Part shown: positions 1-8,058 of the stretch, piece after piece
Layout of the letters: every line of letters begins with the position of its first letter
Position numbering within the stretch: position 1 is the stretch's first letter
From: an uncultured SAR86 cluster bacterium
GTDB taxonomy: Bacteria; Pseudomonadota; Gammaproteobacteria; Magnimaribacterales; AG-339-G14
Direction of reading: 5' to 3'
NCBI GenBank assembly: GCA_902635045.1
Contig: CACPMT010000003.1
Coordinates: 122,548 to 186,547, forward strand
DNA: 64,000 nucleotides
Translations under genes and position numbers: made by a program
The notes under the pieces: model-generated
What the model saw: only the letters and a program-made list of their open reading frames with translations
The model's database searches: none
Told to the model about the DNA's origin: nothing

Positions 1-460
1 AGAGTTTTCCTATTTTAGCTTTTTCTCTATCCCACTCTTTTCTTTTGATAGTTTCTCTTTTATCAAATTTAGTTTTTCCTTTTCCTAATGAAATGTTAAT
101 TTTTGCTAAGTTTGTTTTCCAAAAAATTTTTGTTGGAATACAGGTCAATCCTTTTTCTTGAGTTGCCCTAAAGATTTTGCCTAATTCTGATTTGGTCAAA
201 AGTAATTTTTTAGTTCTATTTTGATCAACCTGAAAAGTGACCTCTTTTGGAGGAGATATTTTTAGTCCTAAAATCCATGCCTCGCCATCTTTCATTAGAA
301 CGTAGCTATCTTTCATATCTACTTCACCTGATCTGATACCTTTAACTTCCCATCCCTCGAGAGCTAGTCCTGCTTCGAAACTTTCTAGTAACTCAAAGTT
401 GTATCGAGCTTGCCTGTTGTCAATCACAGGACGAGGGTTTCTTTTGTTATCTTTAGACAT
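1..460 (-). CDS. smpB: SsrA-binding protein SmpB (C-terminus cut by window edge)
   Basis: SmpB binds tmRNA and brings it to ribosomes stalled on broken mRNAs (trans-translation). Reading the minus strand from the ATG at 460-458 gives about 153 codons with no stop before the edge, so only the last few residues are missing. The protein opens with an Asn/Arg-rich stretch followed by RQARYNFELLESFEAGLAL and GWEVKGIRSGEVDMKDSYV, the diagnostic SmpB oligonucleotide-binding fold, and reaches the basic KRETIKRKEWDREKAK tail near the end. It is divergent from the symporter gene, with 40 bases between the two starts. Identification is by recognised family sequence. Confidence 0.95.
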   Translation of the reverse strand, partial: MSKDNKRNPRPVIDNRQARYNFELLESFEAGLALEGWEVKGIRSGEVDMKDSYVLMKDGEAWILGLKISPPKEVTFQVDQNRTKKLLLTKSELGKIFRATQEKGLTCIPTKIFWKTNLAKINISLGKGKTKFDKRETIKRKEWDREKAKIGKL

Positions 461-500
461 TAAGTTAGTATATCTAGTTAATTTAAAATCTAAAAAAAGA

Positions 501-1841
501 ATGAATCAAAACAAGATTTGGCAGGGTAATTGGACTTTTATTTTAGCTGCGGCGGGTTCTGCAGTTGGGTTAGGAAATATCTGGAAATTTCCTTACATGG
601 CCGGAACTAACGGCGGAAGTGCTTTTGTCCTTATTTACTTCTTTTGTATTTTGCTCATTGGGTTACCTGTCATGATGGCAGAAACGTATTTAGGCAGATA
701 TGGACGAAAAAGTCCTATAAACAGCATAAAAAAAGTAGTTGTTGATTTTAATTTGTCTTCTTATTGGAAAGTTTTGGGTTGGCTTGGCGCAATAGCTGGA
801 TTGATGATCTTATCCTACTATAGTGTTTTCGCTGGTATTTCTGCAGCATACATTTTTAATTTCATGCCAAGTAACGAAGTTGATCCTGTTTCATACTCAT
901 TAAATTATTTCAGTGAATTTGTTGGCTCGCCAATGAAAATGATTTTTTGGCATACGTTATTTTTAGGAATAACCTGCTTTATTGTTGGTAAAGGAGTTAT
1001 AGATGGGATTGGTAAAACAATTAACTTTTTAATGCCGACTTTATTTTTATTAATAATTCTTTTGTGCATTTATTCATCTTTTACAGGTGATTTTTTACGA
1101 GCTTTTAATTTCTTATTTGATGCAGATTTTTCTAAAATTTCAACTTCGGTAATTATTGCTGCAATGGGTCAGGCATTTTTTACTTTGAGCATAGGTATGG
1201 GAGCAATCATGGCCTATGGGGCTTATATGCCTGAAAATCAACCTATTGCTAAAACAATTCCCATAATAATAATTTTAGATACTTCGGTTGCGTTATTTGC
1301 TGGATTAACTATTTTTCCGATAGTGTTTAGCAATCCAATTCTTTCAGTTTCTTCCGGTCCAGGATTATTATTTGAAACTTTACCGATTGCTTTTAGTTCT
1401 TTGCCCTTTGGAAGCATTTTTTCTTCAATTTTCTTTATTTTAATTTCTATTGCAGCAGTTAGTTCTTCAGTATCACTTATTGAACCTTTTACAGCGTGGG
1501 TAGAAGAACAAAAAATGTTCACTCGAAAATTAGGAGTAATAATTTTAGGTTTGTTCGCTTGGATATTAGGTTTGGGCAGTATTTTTTCATTCAATATTTG
1601 GAAAGAAATTTCCATTTTTGGTTTCGATTTTTTAAGTCTAATGGATTTTTTAACAAACAATATAATGTTGCCTTTTGGAGGCTTAGCAATTTGTTTATTG
1701 GTAGGGTGGGTTTTAGAAAAAGAAAAAATGAAAAAAGATTTAAAAATGAATAGTGGCTTTTATAATTTTTTTATTATCTGTTTAAAGTATGTAGCACCAA
1801 TATCAATCGGAACTATTTTTTTAAGTTATTTCTTTTCCTGA
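501..1841 (+). CDS. Sodium-dependent symporter of the NSS (SNF) family
   Basis: This is a 446-residue inner-membrane protein of the neurotransmitter:sodium symporter family, whose bacterial members (LeuT-like) import amino acids or related solutes with Na+. The family signature AVGLGNIWKFPYMAGTNGG lies at residues 21-39, in the unwound first helix that binds Na+ and substrate, and about 11-12 hydrophobic helices follow. I chose the ATG at 501 because translation from it starts right before the conserved N-terminus; the frame stays open upstream to 399, but that part lies over smpB and looks non-coding. The substrate cannot be told from sequence. The 3' end nearly touches convergent bamE (4-base gap). 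Confidence 0.9.
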   Translation: MNQNKIWQGNWTFILAAAGSAVGLGNIWKFPYMAGTNGGSAFVLIYFFCILLIGLPVMMAETYLGRYGRKSPINSIKKVVVDFNLSSYWKVLGWLGAIAGLMILSYYSVFAGISAAYIFNFMPSNEVDPVSYSLNYFSEFVGSPMKMIFWHTLFLGITCFIVGKGVIDGIGKTINFLMPTLFLLIILLCIYSSFTGDFLRAFNFLFDADFSKISTSVIIAAMGQAFFTLSIGMGAIMAYGAYMPENQPIAKTIPIIIILDTSVALFAGLTIFPIVFSNPILSVSSGPGLLFETLPIAFSSLPFGSIFSSIFFILISIAAVSSSVSLIEPFTAWVEEQKMFTRKLGVIILGLFAWILGLGSIFSFNIWKEISIFGFDFLSLMDFLTNNIMLPFGGLAICLLVGWVLEKEKMKKDLKMNSGFYNFFIICLKYVAPISIGTIFLSYFFS

Positions 1842-1845
1842 AAAA

Positions 1846-2199
1846 TTAGTTGCTAGAGTTTACGTTTTTATAACGATCAATCCATTTGGTTAATCTGCCA
1901 TTTTCAAAATAAAGAGTAAAATGGTTATTATATTCTGTACTACTTCCGACAGTTAGAGTGCCGATATAAACCCAGACATCTGGGTTTAAGCCATCATTTA
2001 ATGTTGGAGAGCCCATGATATATTTTACTTGCGCTTCTGTGAGACCAACTTCTAATTTCTCTATCATTTTATCGGTTACTATGCTTCCCTGAGGGACTGA
2101 AACTTTGTAAAAGTTATCGAAGAAATTTAAAGAGCATCCATTTAGAATAAAAATAAATAGTGAAATATAAATCGTTTTTAGTAAAATTCTACAAATCAT
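1846..2199 (-). CDS. bamE: Outer membrane assembly lipoprotein BamE (SmpA/OmlA)
   Basis: BamE is a small lipoprotein of the beta-barrel assembly machine that works with BamA in the outer membrane. The 117-residue product has a hydrophobic signal ending in the lipobox LNGC (residues 19-22, Cys22 lipidated). The BamE core follows: VPQGSIVTDKMIEKLEVGLTE, the VKYIMGSP motif, and DVWVY followed by YNNHFTLYFENGRLTKW. It is transcribed away from fur with only 27 bases between the start codons, an arrangement also known for omlA-fur in Pseudomonas. The BamA gene is at 13295-15637. Confidence 0.93.
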   Translation of the reverse strand: MICRILLKTIYISLFIFILNGCSLNFFDNFYKVSVPQGSIVTDKMIEKLEVGLTEAQVKYIMGSPTLNDGLNPDVWVYIGTLTVGSSTEYNNHFTLYFENGRLTKWIDRYKNVNSSN

Positions 2200-2226
2200 G
2201 ATTAAGACTCAATTATATACATTCTT
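2200..2226. promoter_or_regulatory. 27-bp divergent bamE/fur intergenic spacer
   Basis: Both the bamE and the fur start codon border this AT-rich spacer. It is too short to hold two complete promoters, so at least one must overlap coding sequence of the partner gene. No Shine-Dalgarno sequence is seen before either ATG. No convincing 19-bp Fur box was recognised here. Confidence 0.4.
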
Positions 2227-2652
2227 ATGAGCGAAGATAAAAATTTAAGAGATGCAGGTTTAAAAGTAACTTTACCGAGGGTAAGAATATTAGAAATTTT
2301 TGATAAATCTCCTGAAAGACACTTAAGTGCTGATGATGTTTATAAAAAAATCTTAGATTCGGGTGACGAAGTTGGTCTGGCAACCGTTTACAGAGTGCTG
2401 ACTCAATTTGAATCAGCAGGGATTCTAGAAAAACAAAATTTTGAATCAGGTCATTCAGTTTATGAGCTGGCTTCAAACCCAGACTTTGATGAACATCATG
2501 ACCATATGGTATGCATAAAGACTGGAAAAGTAATTGAATTCAACGATCAAATGATCGAGGACATTCAAGAAAAGCTTGCAGATTCCCATGGTTATAAATT
2601 GATAGACCATAAACTTGTCCTCTATGTTGAGCCAAAAAAAGAAAATGAATAA
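2227..2652 (+). CDS. fur: Ferric uptake regulator Fur
   Basis: Fur is a dimeric Fe2+-responsive repressor. The 141-residue protein has a winged-helix N-terminus with GLKVTLPRVRILEIF (11-25) and recognition helix LATVYRVLTQFESAG (51-65). The metal-binding dimerisation half carries HHDHMVC (90-96) and KVIEF (101-105). The second Cys of the classical CxxC pair is Thr99, as I also recall for Pseudomonas Fur, so this is not a defect. No clear Shine-Dalgarno sequence precedes the ATG. The last 8 bases overlap the start of grpE, so the two should be translated from one mRNA. recN, which often lies between fur and grpE, is absent. Confidence 0.95.
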   Translation: MSEDKNLRDAGLKVTLPRVRILEIFDKSPERHLSADDVYKKILDSGDEVGLATVYRVLTQFESAGILEKQNFESGHSVYELASNPDFDEHHDHMVCIKTGKVIEFNDQMIEDIQEKLADSHGYKLIDHKLVLYVEPKKENE

Positions 2653-3190
2653 AAAAGACAATAATGAGGAAACAGCTGATGAAGAAATAAAGCAATCTTC
2701 TGAAGAAAACGATGATTTAGAAAAAAAGGAAGAGGCTGTTTCAGAAGAAACTGAAAAAGCAGAAAATTCATTAGAAGATTTAGAAGAAAAAGTTCTAAGA
2801 GCTCAAGCTGAAGTTCAAAATGTTAGACGAACTGCTCAAAATGAAGTTTTAAAAGCTCGTTTGTATGGTTCTGAATCTCTTGTTAAGGATATTCTTCCGT
2901 CGATTGATAATCTTTTTAGAACTTTAGAGCATCAAGACGAAAAAACTAAAAGTGTCCCTTCAGAAGGAATTGAACTTGTAATAAGAGAGATGTTGGGTGC
3001 TTTAGATAAAAATGGTATTTCTGTAATAGATCCAAAAAACGAAGAGTTTAATCCAGATGAGCACGAAGCCATATCGGTAGTAGAAAATAAGGCAGTTTCG
3101 CCTAATACTTGCCTTGAAGTAACTCAAAAAGGATTTAAATTTAAAGATAGAGTAATAAGGCCAGCAATGGTAGTAGTTAGCAAAAAGTAA
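2645..3190 (+). CDS. grpE: Nucleotide exchange factor GrpE
   Basis: GrpE releases ADP from DnaK in the DnaK-DnaJ-GrpE chaperone cycle. The 181-residue product begins with a very acidic disordered stretch (residues 1-40), then the long coiled-coil helix (LEEKVLRAQAEVQNVRRTAQNE) and the beta domain ending in the typical GFKFKDRVIRPAMVVVSK (starting near residue 162). I take the ATG at 2645, inside the fur stop region, because residues before it are unrelated to GrpE and it gives a normal length. It sits upstream of the sigma32-like promoter of dnaK, so it would be transcribed mainly with fur unless an undetected promoter exists within fur. Confidence 0.94.
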   Translation: MNKKDNNEETADEEIKQSSEENDDLEKKEEAVSEETEKAENSLEDLEEKVLRAQAEVQNVRRTAQNEVLKARLYGSESLVKDILPSIDNLFRTLEHQDEKTKSVPSEGIELVIREMLGALDKNGISVIDPKNEEFNPDEHEAISVVENKAVSPNTCLEVTQKGFKFKDRVIRPAMVVVSKK

Positions 3191-3198
3191 AATTTATC

Positions 3199-3226
3199 CT
3201 TGAAAAAAATATATTAGCCCTCAATA
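3199..3226 (+). promoter_or_regulatory. Sigma32-type heat-shock promoter of dnaK
   Basis: A perfect CTTGAAA (3199-3205) is followed after 12 bases by CCCTCAATA (3218-3226), close to the heat-shock consensus CTTGAAA-N(11-16)-CCCATnTA. It is the only GC-bearing cluster in an AT-rich 67-bp gap, and it lies 31 bases before the dnaK ATG with a GGAG ribosome site (3248-3251) between. Assignment is by consensus match and position. Confidence 0.7.
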
Positions 3227-3257
3227 AGTGTTTGTAAGAATATTTATGGAGATTTAA

Positions 3258-5186
3258 ATGGCTAAGATTATAGGTATTGATTTAGGAACCACAAATTCAT
3301 GTGTTTCTATCATGGAAGGTGACAGCGCCAAAGTCATTGAAAACGCTGAAGGTGAGAGAACTACTCCCTCCGTTGTAGCATATACAGATAGTGAAACACT
3401 AGTTGGCTCAAGCGCTAAGAGGCAATCTGTAACAAATCCAGAAAATACGCTATATGCCATAAAAAGACTGATTGGTAGGAAATTCTCTGATGAAGTTGTA
3501 ACAAAGGATAAAGAAGTGTCTCCTTTTGAAATTATTAAGGCAAAAAACGGCGATGCATGGGTTAAAGCAAATGGAGAGAGTTTAGCTCCTCAACAAGTTT
3601 CTGCTCAAATTTTAATGAAAATGAAAAAATCTGCTGAAGATTACCTAGGACATGAGGTCAAAGAGGCCGTGGTAACTGTTCCAGCTTATTTTAATGATTC
3701 ACAAAGACAGGCGACAAAAGATGCAGGAAAAATAGCTGGATTAGAGGTTAAAAGAATAATAAATGAGCCTACCGCTGCTGCTCTAGCATTTGGTTTGGAT
3801 AAAAAAACGGGAGACCAAAAGATAGCTGTTTTCGATCTCGGAGGAGGAACATTTGATATTTCTATCATAGAACTAGCTGAAATTGATGGCGAAAAACAGT
3901 TTGAAGTTCTATCTACTAATGGAGACACATTCCTAGGTGGAGAAGATTTTGATCTCGCGTTAATAGACCATCTTGTTGATGAATTCAAAAAAGAACAGAA
4001 TTTCGATTTGAAATCAGATCCGGCTGCTCTTCAAAGACTAAAAGAAGCAGCAGAAAAAGCTAAAATTGAATTGTCGTCTAATCAACAAACTGAAATTAAT
4101 CTTCCTTACATCACTGCCGATTCATCAGGCCCAAAACATCTTTTAATTAAGCTAACTAGATCTAAACTTGAGGCTTTAGTAGAACCGCTTGTTGCTAGAA
4201 GCTTAAAGCCAGTTGAGATTGCACTAAAGGATGCAAAGTTAAAAACTTCTGACATCAATGATGTAATTTTAGTAGGCGGACAAACAAGAATGCCTATGGT
4301 TCAGGAAAAAGTTAAAGAATTTTTTGGCAAAGAGCCAAGAAAAGATATTAACCCAGATGAAGCCGTTGCTGTTGGAGCTGCCGTCCAGGGAGCTGTTTTA
4401 TCTGGAGACGTAACAGATATCCTGCTTTTAGATGTTACACCTCTTACTTTAGGAATAGAAACTATGGGTGGAGTTATGACGCCTGTGATTGAAAAAAACA
4501 CAACTATTCCAACCAACAAATCTCAGATTTTTTCAACCGCAGAGGATAATCAGACTGCTGTAACCGTAAACGTTGTTCAAGGGGAGAGAAAGCAAGCAAA
4601 AGAAAATAAACAGTTAGGTTTATTCAATTTAGATGGGATTCCAGCTGCGCCAAGAGGTATGCCTCAAATTGAGGTGTCTTTTGACATAGATGCAAATGGA
4701 ATTTTAAATGTTTCAGCTAAAGATAAAGCAACCGATAAAAAACAATCTATTACTATTCAGGCTTCGGGTGGTTTATCTGAAGAAGAAATAGAAAAAATGG
4801 TTACCGAAGCAGAAGCTAATGCTGAAGAAGATAAAATTTTCGAAGAAATGGTGCAGGCAAGAAATTCTGCAGATACTTTAATTCACAGCTGCAAGAAAAC
4901 TTTAGAAGAATCAGCTGATAAAGTTGAAGAAAATGAAAAAACTCAAATTGAAGAAGCGATAACTTCTCTTGAGGAAGCCATGAAAGGCGAAGATAAACAA
5001 GAAATAGAAGACAAAACCAAAGCGCTTGCTGAGGCTTCATCTTCTTTAGCCCAGAGACTTTACGCAGAGCAACAACAAAACGCTTCAACTGATCAAGGAG
5101 GCCAGGAATCAGAATCCGCTGACGACTCAGCTGTAGATGCAGATTTTGAAGAAGTAAAAGAAGAAGCCAAAGAACAAGAAAAATAG
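3258..5186 (+). CDS. dnaK: Chaperone DnaK (Hsp70)
   Basis: DnaK is the cytoplasmic Hsp70 that binds exposed hydrophobic segments in an ATP-controlled cycle with DnaJ and GrpE. At 642 residues it has full family length. The ATPase domain opens with [18 protein letters not shown] and contains [12 protein letters not shown] and [12 protein letters not shown]. The substrate domain contains [14 protein letters not shown], and the C-terminal lid ends in an acidic tail, [12 protein letters not shown], a variant of the EEVKD-type end. A GGAG ribosome site and a heat-shock promoter lie just upstream. dnaJ follows after 27 bases. Confidence 0.98.
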   Translation: MAKIIGIDLGTTNSCVSIMEGDSAKVIENAEGERTTPSVVAYTDSETLVGSSAKRQSVTNPENTLYAIKRLIGRKFSDEVVTKDKEVSPFEIIKAKNGDAWVKANGESLAPQQVSAQILMKMKKSAEDYLGHEVKEAVVTVPAYFNDSQRQATKDAGKIAGLEVKRIINEPTAAALAFGLDKKTGDQKIAVFDLGGGTFDISIIELAEIDGEKQFEVLSTNGDTFLGGEDFDLALIDHLVDEFKKEQNFDLKSDPAALQRLKEAAEKAKIELSSNQQTEINLPYITADSSGPKHLLIKLTRSKLEALVEPLVARSLKPVEIALKDAKLKTSDINDVILVGGQTRMPMVQEKVKEFFGKEPRKDINPDEAVAVGAAVQGAVLSGDVTDILLLDVTPLTLGIETMGGVMTPVIEKNTTIPTNKSQIFSTAEDNQTAVTVNVVQGERKQAKENKQLGLFNLDGIPAAPRGMPQIEVSFDIDANGILNVSAKDKATDKKQSITIQASGGLSEEEIEKMVTEAEANAEEDKIFEEMVQARNSADTLIHSCKKTLEESADKVEENEKTQIEEAITSLEEAMKGEDKQEIEDKTKALAEASSSLAQRLYAEQQQNASTDQGGQESESADDSAVDADFEEVKEEAKEQEK

Positions 5187-5213
5187 TTCTTATATTTTTG
5201 ACTAAGCATCAAA

Positions 5214-6290
5214 ATGAGTAAAAGAGATTACTATGAGGTGCTAGGCGTCAACAAAAATACGTCTAAAGACGAACTAAAAAAAGCCTACCGTAAATTAGCT
5301 ATGAAATATCATCCGGATAGAAATCCAGATGATCAAGCAGCTTCCGAAAAATTTAAAGAACTATCAGAAGCATACGAAATTCTTTCGGACGATCAAAAAC
5401 GACAAGCCTACGATCAATTTGGACATGATGGAGTAAATCCTTCTTTCTCAAATGCGCAAGGAGCAGCAGAAGGATTTAGCGATATATTTGGAGATATCTT
5501 TTCTGATATTTTTGGCGGTTCTTCCAGAACAAGAAGCAGGTCTCAGAGAGGAGCTGACTTAAGTTATAGTGTTGAAGTTTCTCTCGAAGATGCCGTCAAA
5601 GGCACAAGCATAAATCTTGATATTCCTTCGAGTGAGAGATGTTCGGGAACTTGGCATCGTTGCAACCATTGTAACGGCACAGGAGTAATTAGAATGCAAC
5701 AAGGGTTTTTTTCAATGCAACAGACTTGTCCACATTGCAGAGGGGAAGGTGAAATACATGATCCAAATTGTTCTATCTGTGGCGGAGCAGGCTTCATTAA
5801 GAAAAATAAAACACTTTCAGTAAAAATTCCAGAGGGCGTCGATACCGGAGATAGAATAAGATTATCTGGTGAAGGCGATTCTGGTAAACATGGAAATGGT
5901 GATCTATACATACAAGTAGACGTCCAAAGACACAAAATCTTTGAAAGAGACGGAAAGCATTTATATTGCGAGGTTCCGATCAATTATGCTGATGCTGTAC
6001 TTGGTGGTGATATCGAGGTCCCAACGCTTGATGGCAAAGTTAAAATTAAAATTCCTGAAGGAACACAAAGCCATAAATTATTTAGGTTAAATGGAAAAGG
6101 GATCAAGCCTTTAAGAGGAGGATCAAAAGGGGATATACTTGTAAGGGTGTTAGTTGAAATACCTGTTAAATTGAACAAAGAGCAAGCTGCGTTACTTAGA
6201 AAGTTTAAGGAATCTTTAAGCAGTTCCGAAAATACTCCTATGAAGAATACTTGGTTAAAAAGCGCTAAAGAATTTTTAAAGGGTTTTTAA
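5214..6290 (+). CDS. dnaJ: Chaperone DnaJ with an incomplete zinc-binding domain
   Basis: DnaJ delivers substrates to DnaK and stimulates its ATPase. The 358-residue protein has a J domain with HPD at 33-35, a short Gly/Phe linker (about 71-102), a cysteine-rich domain and two C-terminal beta domains ([20 protein letters not shown] onward). The zinc domain normally has four CxxCxGxG repeats. Here only three are intact: C150-C153, C172-C175 and C186-C189. The first is reduced to a single Cys143 (ERCSGT), and about ten residues are missing between it and repeat two. Repeats one and four form one zinc site in the family, so that site cannot be canonical. The stop overlaps the dapB start by one base. 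Confidence 0.93.
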   Translation: MSKRDYYEVLGVNKNTSKDELKKAYRKLAMKYHPDRNPDDQAASEKFKELSEAYEILSDDQKRQAYDQFGHDGVNPSFSNAQGAAEGFSDIFGDIFSDIFGGSSRTRSRSQRGADLSYSVEVSLEDAVKGTSINLDIPSSERCSGTWHRCNHCNGTGVIRMQQGFFSMQQTCPHCRGEGEIHDPNCSICGGAGFIKKNKTLSVKIPEGVDTGDRIRLSGEGDSGKHGNGDLYIQVDVQRHKIFERDGKHLYCEVPINYADAVLGGDIEVPTLDGKVKIKIPEGTQSHKLFRLNGKGIKPLRGGSKGDILVRVLVEIPVKLNKEQAALLRKFKESLSSSENTPMKNTWLKSAKEFLKGF

Positions 6291-7030
6291 TGTCCATTTC
6301 TCTTTTAATTTCTGGAGTTACAGGAAAATTAGGAAAAGTTGTTGCTGAAGAGTTAGAAAATACAGAAAGTATCTTTTTGGCTGGAGGTCATGCCTCATCA
6401 AGTAACACACATTTAGGCAAACCATTAAATTCAATTTTAAATATTGAATGCAAAGAAAAATTAATCTCAAATTTCGATAATATCGATTATGAAATTGATG
6501 CAGTTCTGGATGTATCTTCAATAGATAATTTTCGACATCTAACTGAATTTTGCTTAAAAAAAGAATTACCACTTATATTGGCTAGTACTGGTCATAGTAA
6601 AGACCAGTTATCTTCTTTAGAGAAATATAGTAACGATTTGCCTATCTTAATTGCTCCTAATTTGAGTTTAGGAGTAAATCTTCTAAAAAAATCTTTATTA
6701 CCCTTAAAAAATAATGGATCTATCAATAAAATTGAAATTACTGAGACTCACCATAAAGAAAAAAAAGATTCCCCTTCTGGAACAGCAAAAGATTTGGCTG
6801 AATTTATTGATAAAAATTTGCATCTAAAAGCTAAAACAGTTGTTAAATCTATCAGAGATGAATCTTCTGTAGGTACTCATGAGGTAAAGATATCTTTAGA
6901 TAATGATGAGTTAATAATTACCCATAATGCTTTTGATAGAAAAATCTTTGCAAAAGGGGCAATAAAAGCAATTGAATGGATTGTTAATCAAAAGCCAGGG
7001 CTTTATTCCATGCAAGAAATAATTTTCTAA
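6290..7030 (+). CDS. dapB: 4-hydroxy-tetrahydrodipicolinate reductase DapB
   Basis: DapB catalyses the NAD(P)H-dependent reduction step of the diaminopimelate/lysine pathway. The 246-residue protein has the N-terminal Rossmann glycine motif ISGVTGKLGK, the ILASTGHS and IAPNLSLGVN segments of the active cleft, and the signature ETHHKEKKDSPSGTAKDLAE (catalytic His/Lys and substrate-binding SGTA). Its ATG overlaps the dnaJ stop by one base, so it belongs to the dnaK-dnaJ transcript. dapC and dapD of the same pathway lie at 37877-39929. In Pseudomonas-type genomes carA follows dapB; here rpsB does. Confidence 0.95.
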   Translation: MSISLLISGVTGKLGKVVAEELENTESIFLAGGHASSSNTHLGKPLNSILNIECKEKLISNFDNIDYEIDAVLDVSSIDNFRHLTEFCLKKELPLILASTGHSKDQLSSLEKYSNDLPILIAPNLSLGVNLLKKSLLPLKNNGSINKIEITETHHKEKKDSPSGTAKDLAEFIDKNLHLKAKTVVKSIRDESSVGTHEVKISLDNDELIITHNAFDRKIFAKGAIKAIEWIVNQKPGLYSMQEIIF

Positions 7031-7035
7031 GCCTT

Positions 7036-7063
7036 TTGAATAAATTAATTTTTATGGTTTAAT
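7036..7063 (+). promoter_or_regulatory. Probable sigma70 promoter of rpsB
   Basis: TTGAAT (7036-7041) and TTTAAT (7058-7063) are separated by 16 bases in the only sizeable free gap of the first 25 kb. Transcription would start near 7070 and make a leader of about 130 bases. The match is moderate in an AT-rich background. Confidence 0.4.
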
Positions 7064-7096
7064 TGCCCACAATTCACTTTAAGTGAATAAAACACA

Positions 7097-7184
7097 CTCG
7101 AAAAGATTGAGTATTCGGGTGCTTCTTTTGCTCAAAAGAAGTTGAATACTTAGCTTCGAGGAAGAATAACCCAGCCGCAAGGCT
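7097..7184 (+). promoter_or_regulatory. Structured rpsB leader RNA (candidate S2 autoregulatory element)
   Basis: Three nested helices can form one long stem: CTCGAA (7097-7102) with TTCGAG (7155-7160), GAGTATTC (7109-7116) with GAATACTT (7144-7151), and CTTCTTTT (7122-7129) with AAAAGAAG (7134-7141) around a GCTC loop. A second small hairpin AGCC-GCAA-GGCT (7173-7184) with a GNRA loop lies just before the AGGAG ribosome site (7191-7195). GGGT (7117-7120) in an internal loop can also pair with ACCC (7169-7172) as a pseudoknot. S2 represses rpsB-tsf through the leader in E. coli (known); equivalence here is inferred. Confidence 0.6.
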
Positions 7185-7200
7185 TTAAAAAGGAGCAAAA

Positions 7201-8049
7201 ATGGATATTTCCATAGAACAAATGCTGAAAGCAGGCGTGCATTTTGGCCATCAAACAAGATTTTGGAATCCCAAAATGGATCCTTTTATTTTTGGTAATA
7301 GAAATAAAGTCCACATAATAAATTTAGAAAAGACTCTAGAGCATCTGAAACCCTCCGTTGAATTTTGTAAGCAATTAGCTGCAGCAAACAATAGAATTTT
7401 ATTCGTTGGAACTAAAAGAGCTGCTAGCAAAGTAATAAAATCAGAAGCAGAAAGATGCGACATGCCATATGTAAATTACAGATGGTTGGGAGGAATGTTA
7501 ACAAATTATAAAACGGTAAGAGCCTCAATTAGGCGCCTAGAAATTTTAAAAACGCAAGAAGAAGAAGGAAAGTTTAACGACTTAACAAAAAAAGAAGTTC
7601 TTGGAATTAAACGAGAGATGGAAAAACTAGAAAGATCGATAGGGGGTATAAAAAACATGGGAGGTCTTCCTGAAGCCTTATTTATAATTGATGTTAACAA
7701 CGAAAAAATTGCAGTAGCTGAAGCTAGAAAAATGGGAATCCCTATTATAGGTTTAGTAGATACCAATTCAGACCCAGATAGTGTTGATTATGTTATTCCA
7801 GGTAATGACGATGCTATTCGTTCTGTTTCTTTAATTGCTAGAATAATTTCAAATGCCTGCTTAGATGGGGCTTCGAGAGCTACCGGCTTAGGGTCTAAAA
7901 AGGACGGACCCGTCATATTAAGAAAAAGTGAAATTGAGGAATCTAAAGATTCATCCGCAAAAGATGAAAATGAAGAAGTCTCAACCGAACCATCTTCAGA
8001 AGAAGCAGCTAAAGATGATGATTCAATAAAAGATTCCGAAGAAAAATAA
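7201..8049 (+). CDS. rpsB: 30S ribosomal protein S2 with acidic C-terminal tail
   Basis: S2 binds late to the 30S subunit near S1. The 282-residue product starts with [19 protein letters not shown] and contains [20 protein letters not shown] and [20 protein letters not shown], all typical of S2. From about residue 242 to the end it carries an extra Asp/Glu/Ser-rich tail of roughly 40 residues not present in E. coli S2 (241 residues). A clear AGGAG site precedes the ATG and a structured leader lies upstream. It heads the long + strand gene run to 25510. Confidence 0.97.
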   Translation: MDISIEQMLKAGVHFGHQTRFWNPKMDPFIFGNRNKVHIINLEKTLEHLKPSVEFCKQLAAANNRILFVGTKRAASKVIKSEAERCDMPYVNYRWLGGMLTNYKTVRASIRRLEILKTQEEEGKFNDLTKKEVLGIKREMEKLERSIGGIKNMGGLPEALFIIDVNNEKIAVAEARKMGIPIIGLVDTNSDPDSVDYVIPGNDDAIRSVSLIARIISNACLDGASRATGLGSKKDGPVILRKSEIEESKDSSAKDENEEVSTEPSSEEAAKDDDSIKDSEEK

Positions 8050-8058
8050 GAGGAAAAA

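Noticed and set aside
399..500. In-frame upstream extension of the symporter (extra 34 codons)
   Set aside because: It overlaps smpB on the other strand and bears no family similarity; the conserved N-terminus starts right after ATG 501.
2494..2540. Loss of a Fur zinc cysteine (CIKTGK instead of CxxC)
   Set aside because: The same Cys-to-Thr type pattern occurs in functional Pseudomonas Fur, so it is normal for the class.
4816..5088. Antisense open frame in the 3' part of dnaK
   Set aside because: Opposite the repetitive Glu/Ala-rich DnaK lid; Leu/Gln-rich product is what the complement of such codons gives.
5564..5983. Antisense open frame across the dnaJ zinc domain
   Set aside because: Fully inside dnaJ, no ribosome site, no family match; its length reflects dnaJ codon usage.
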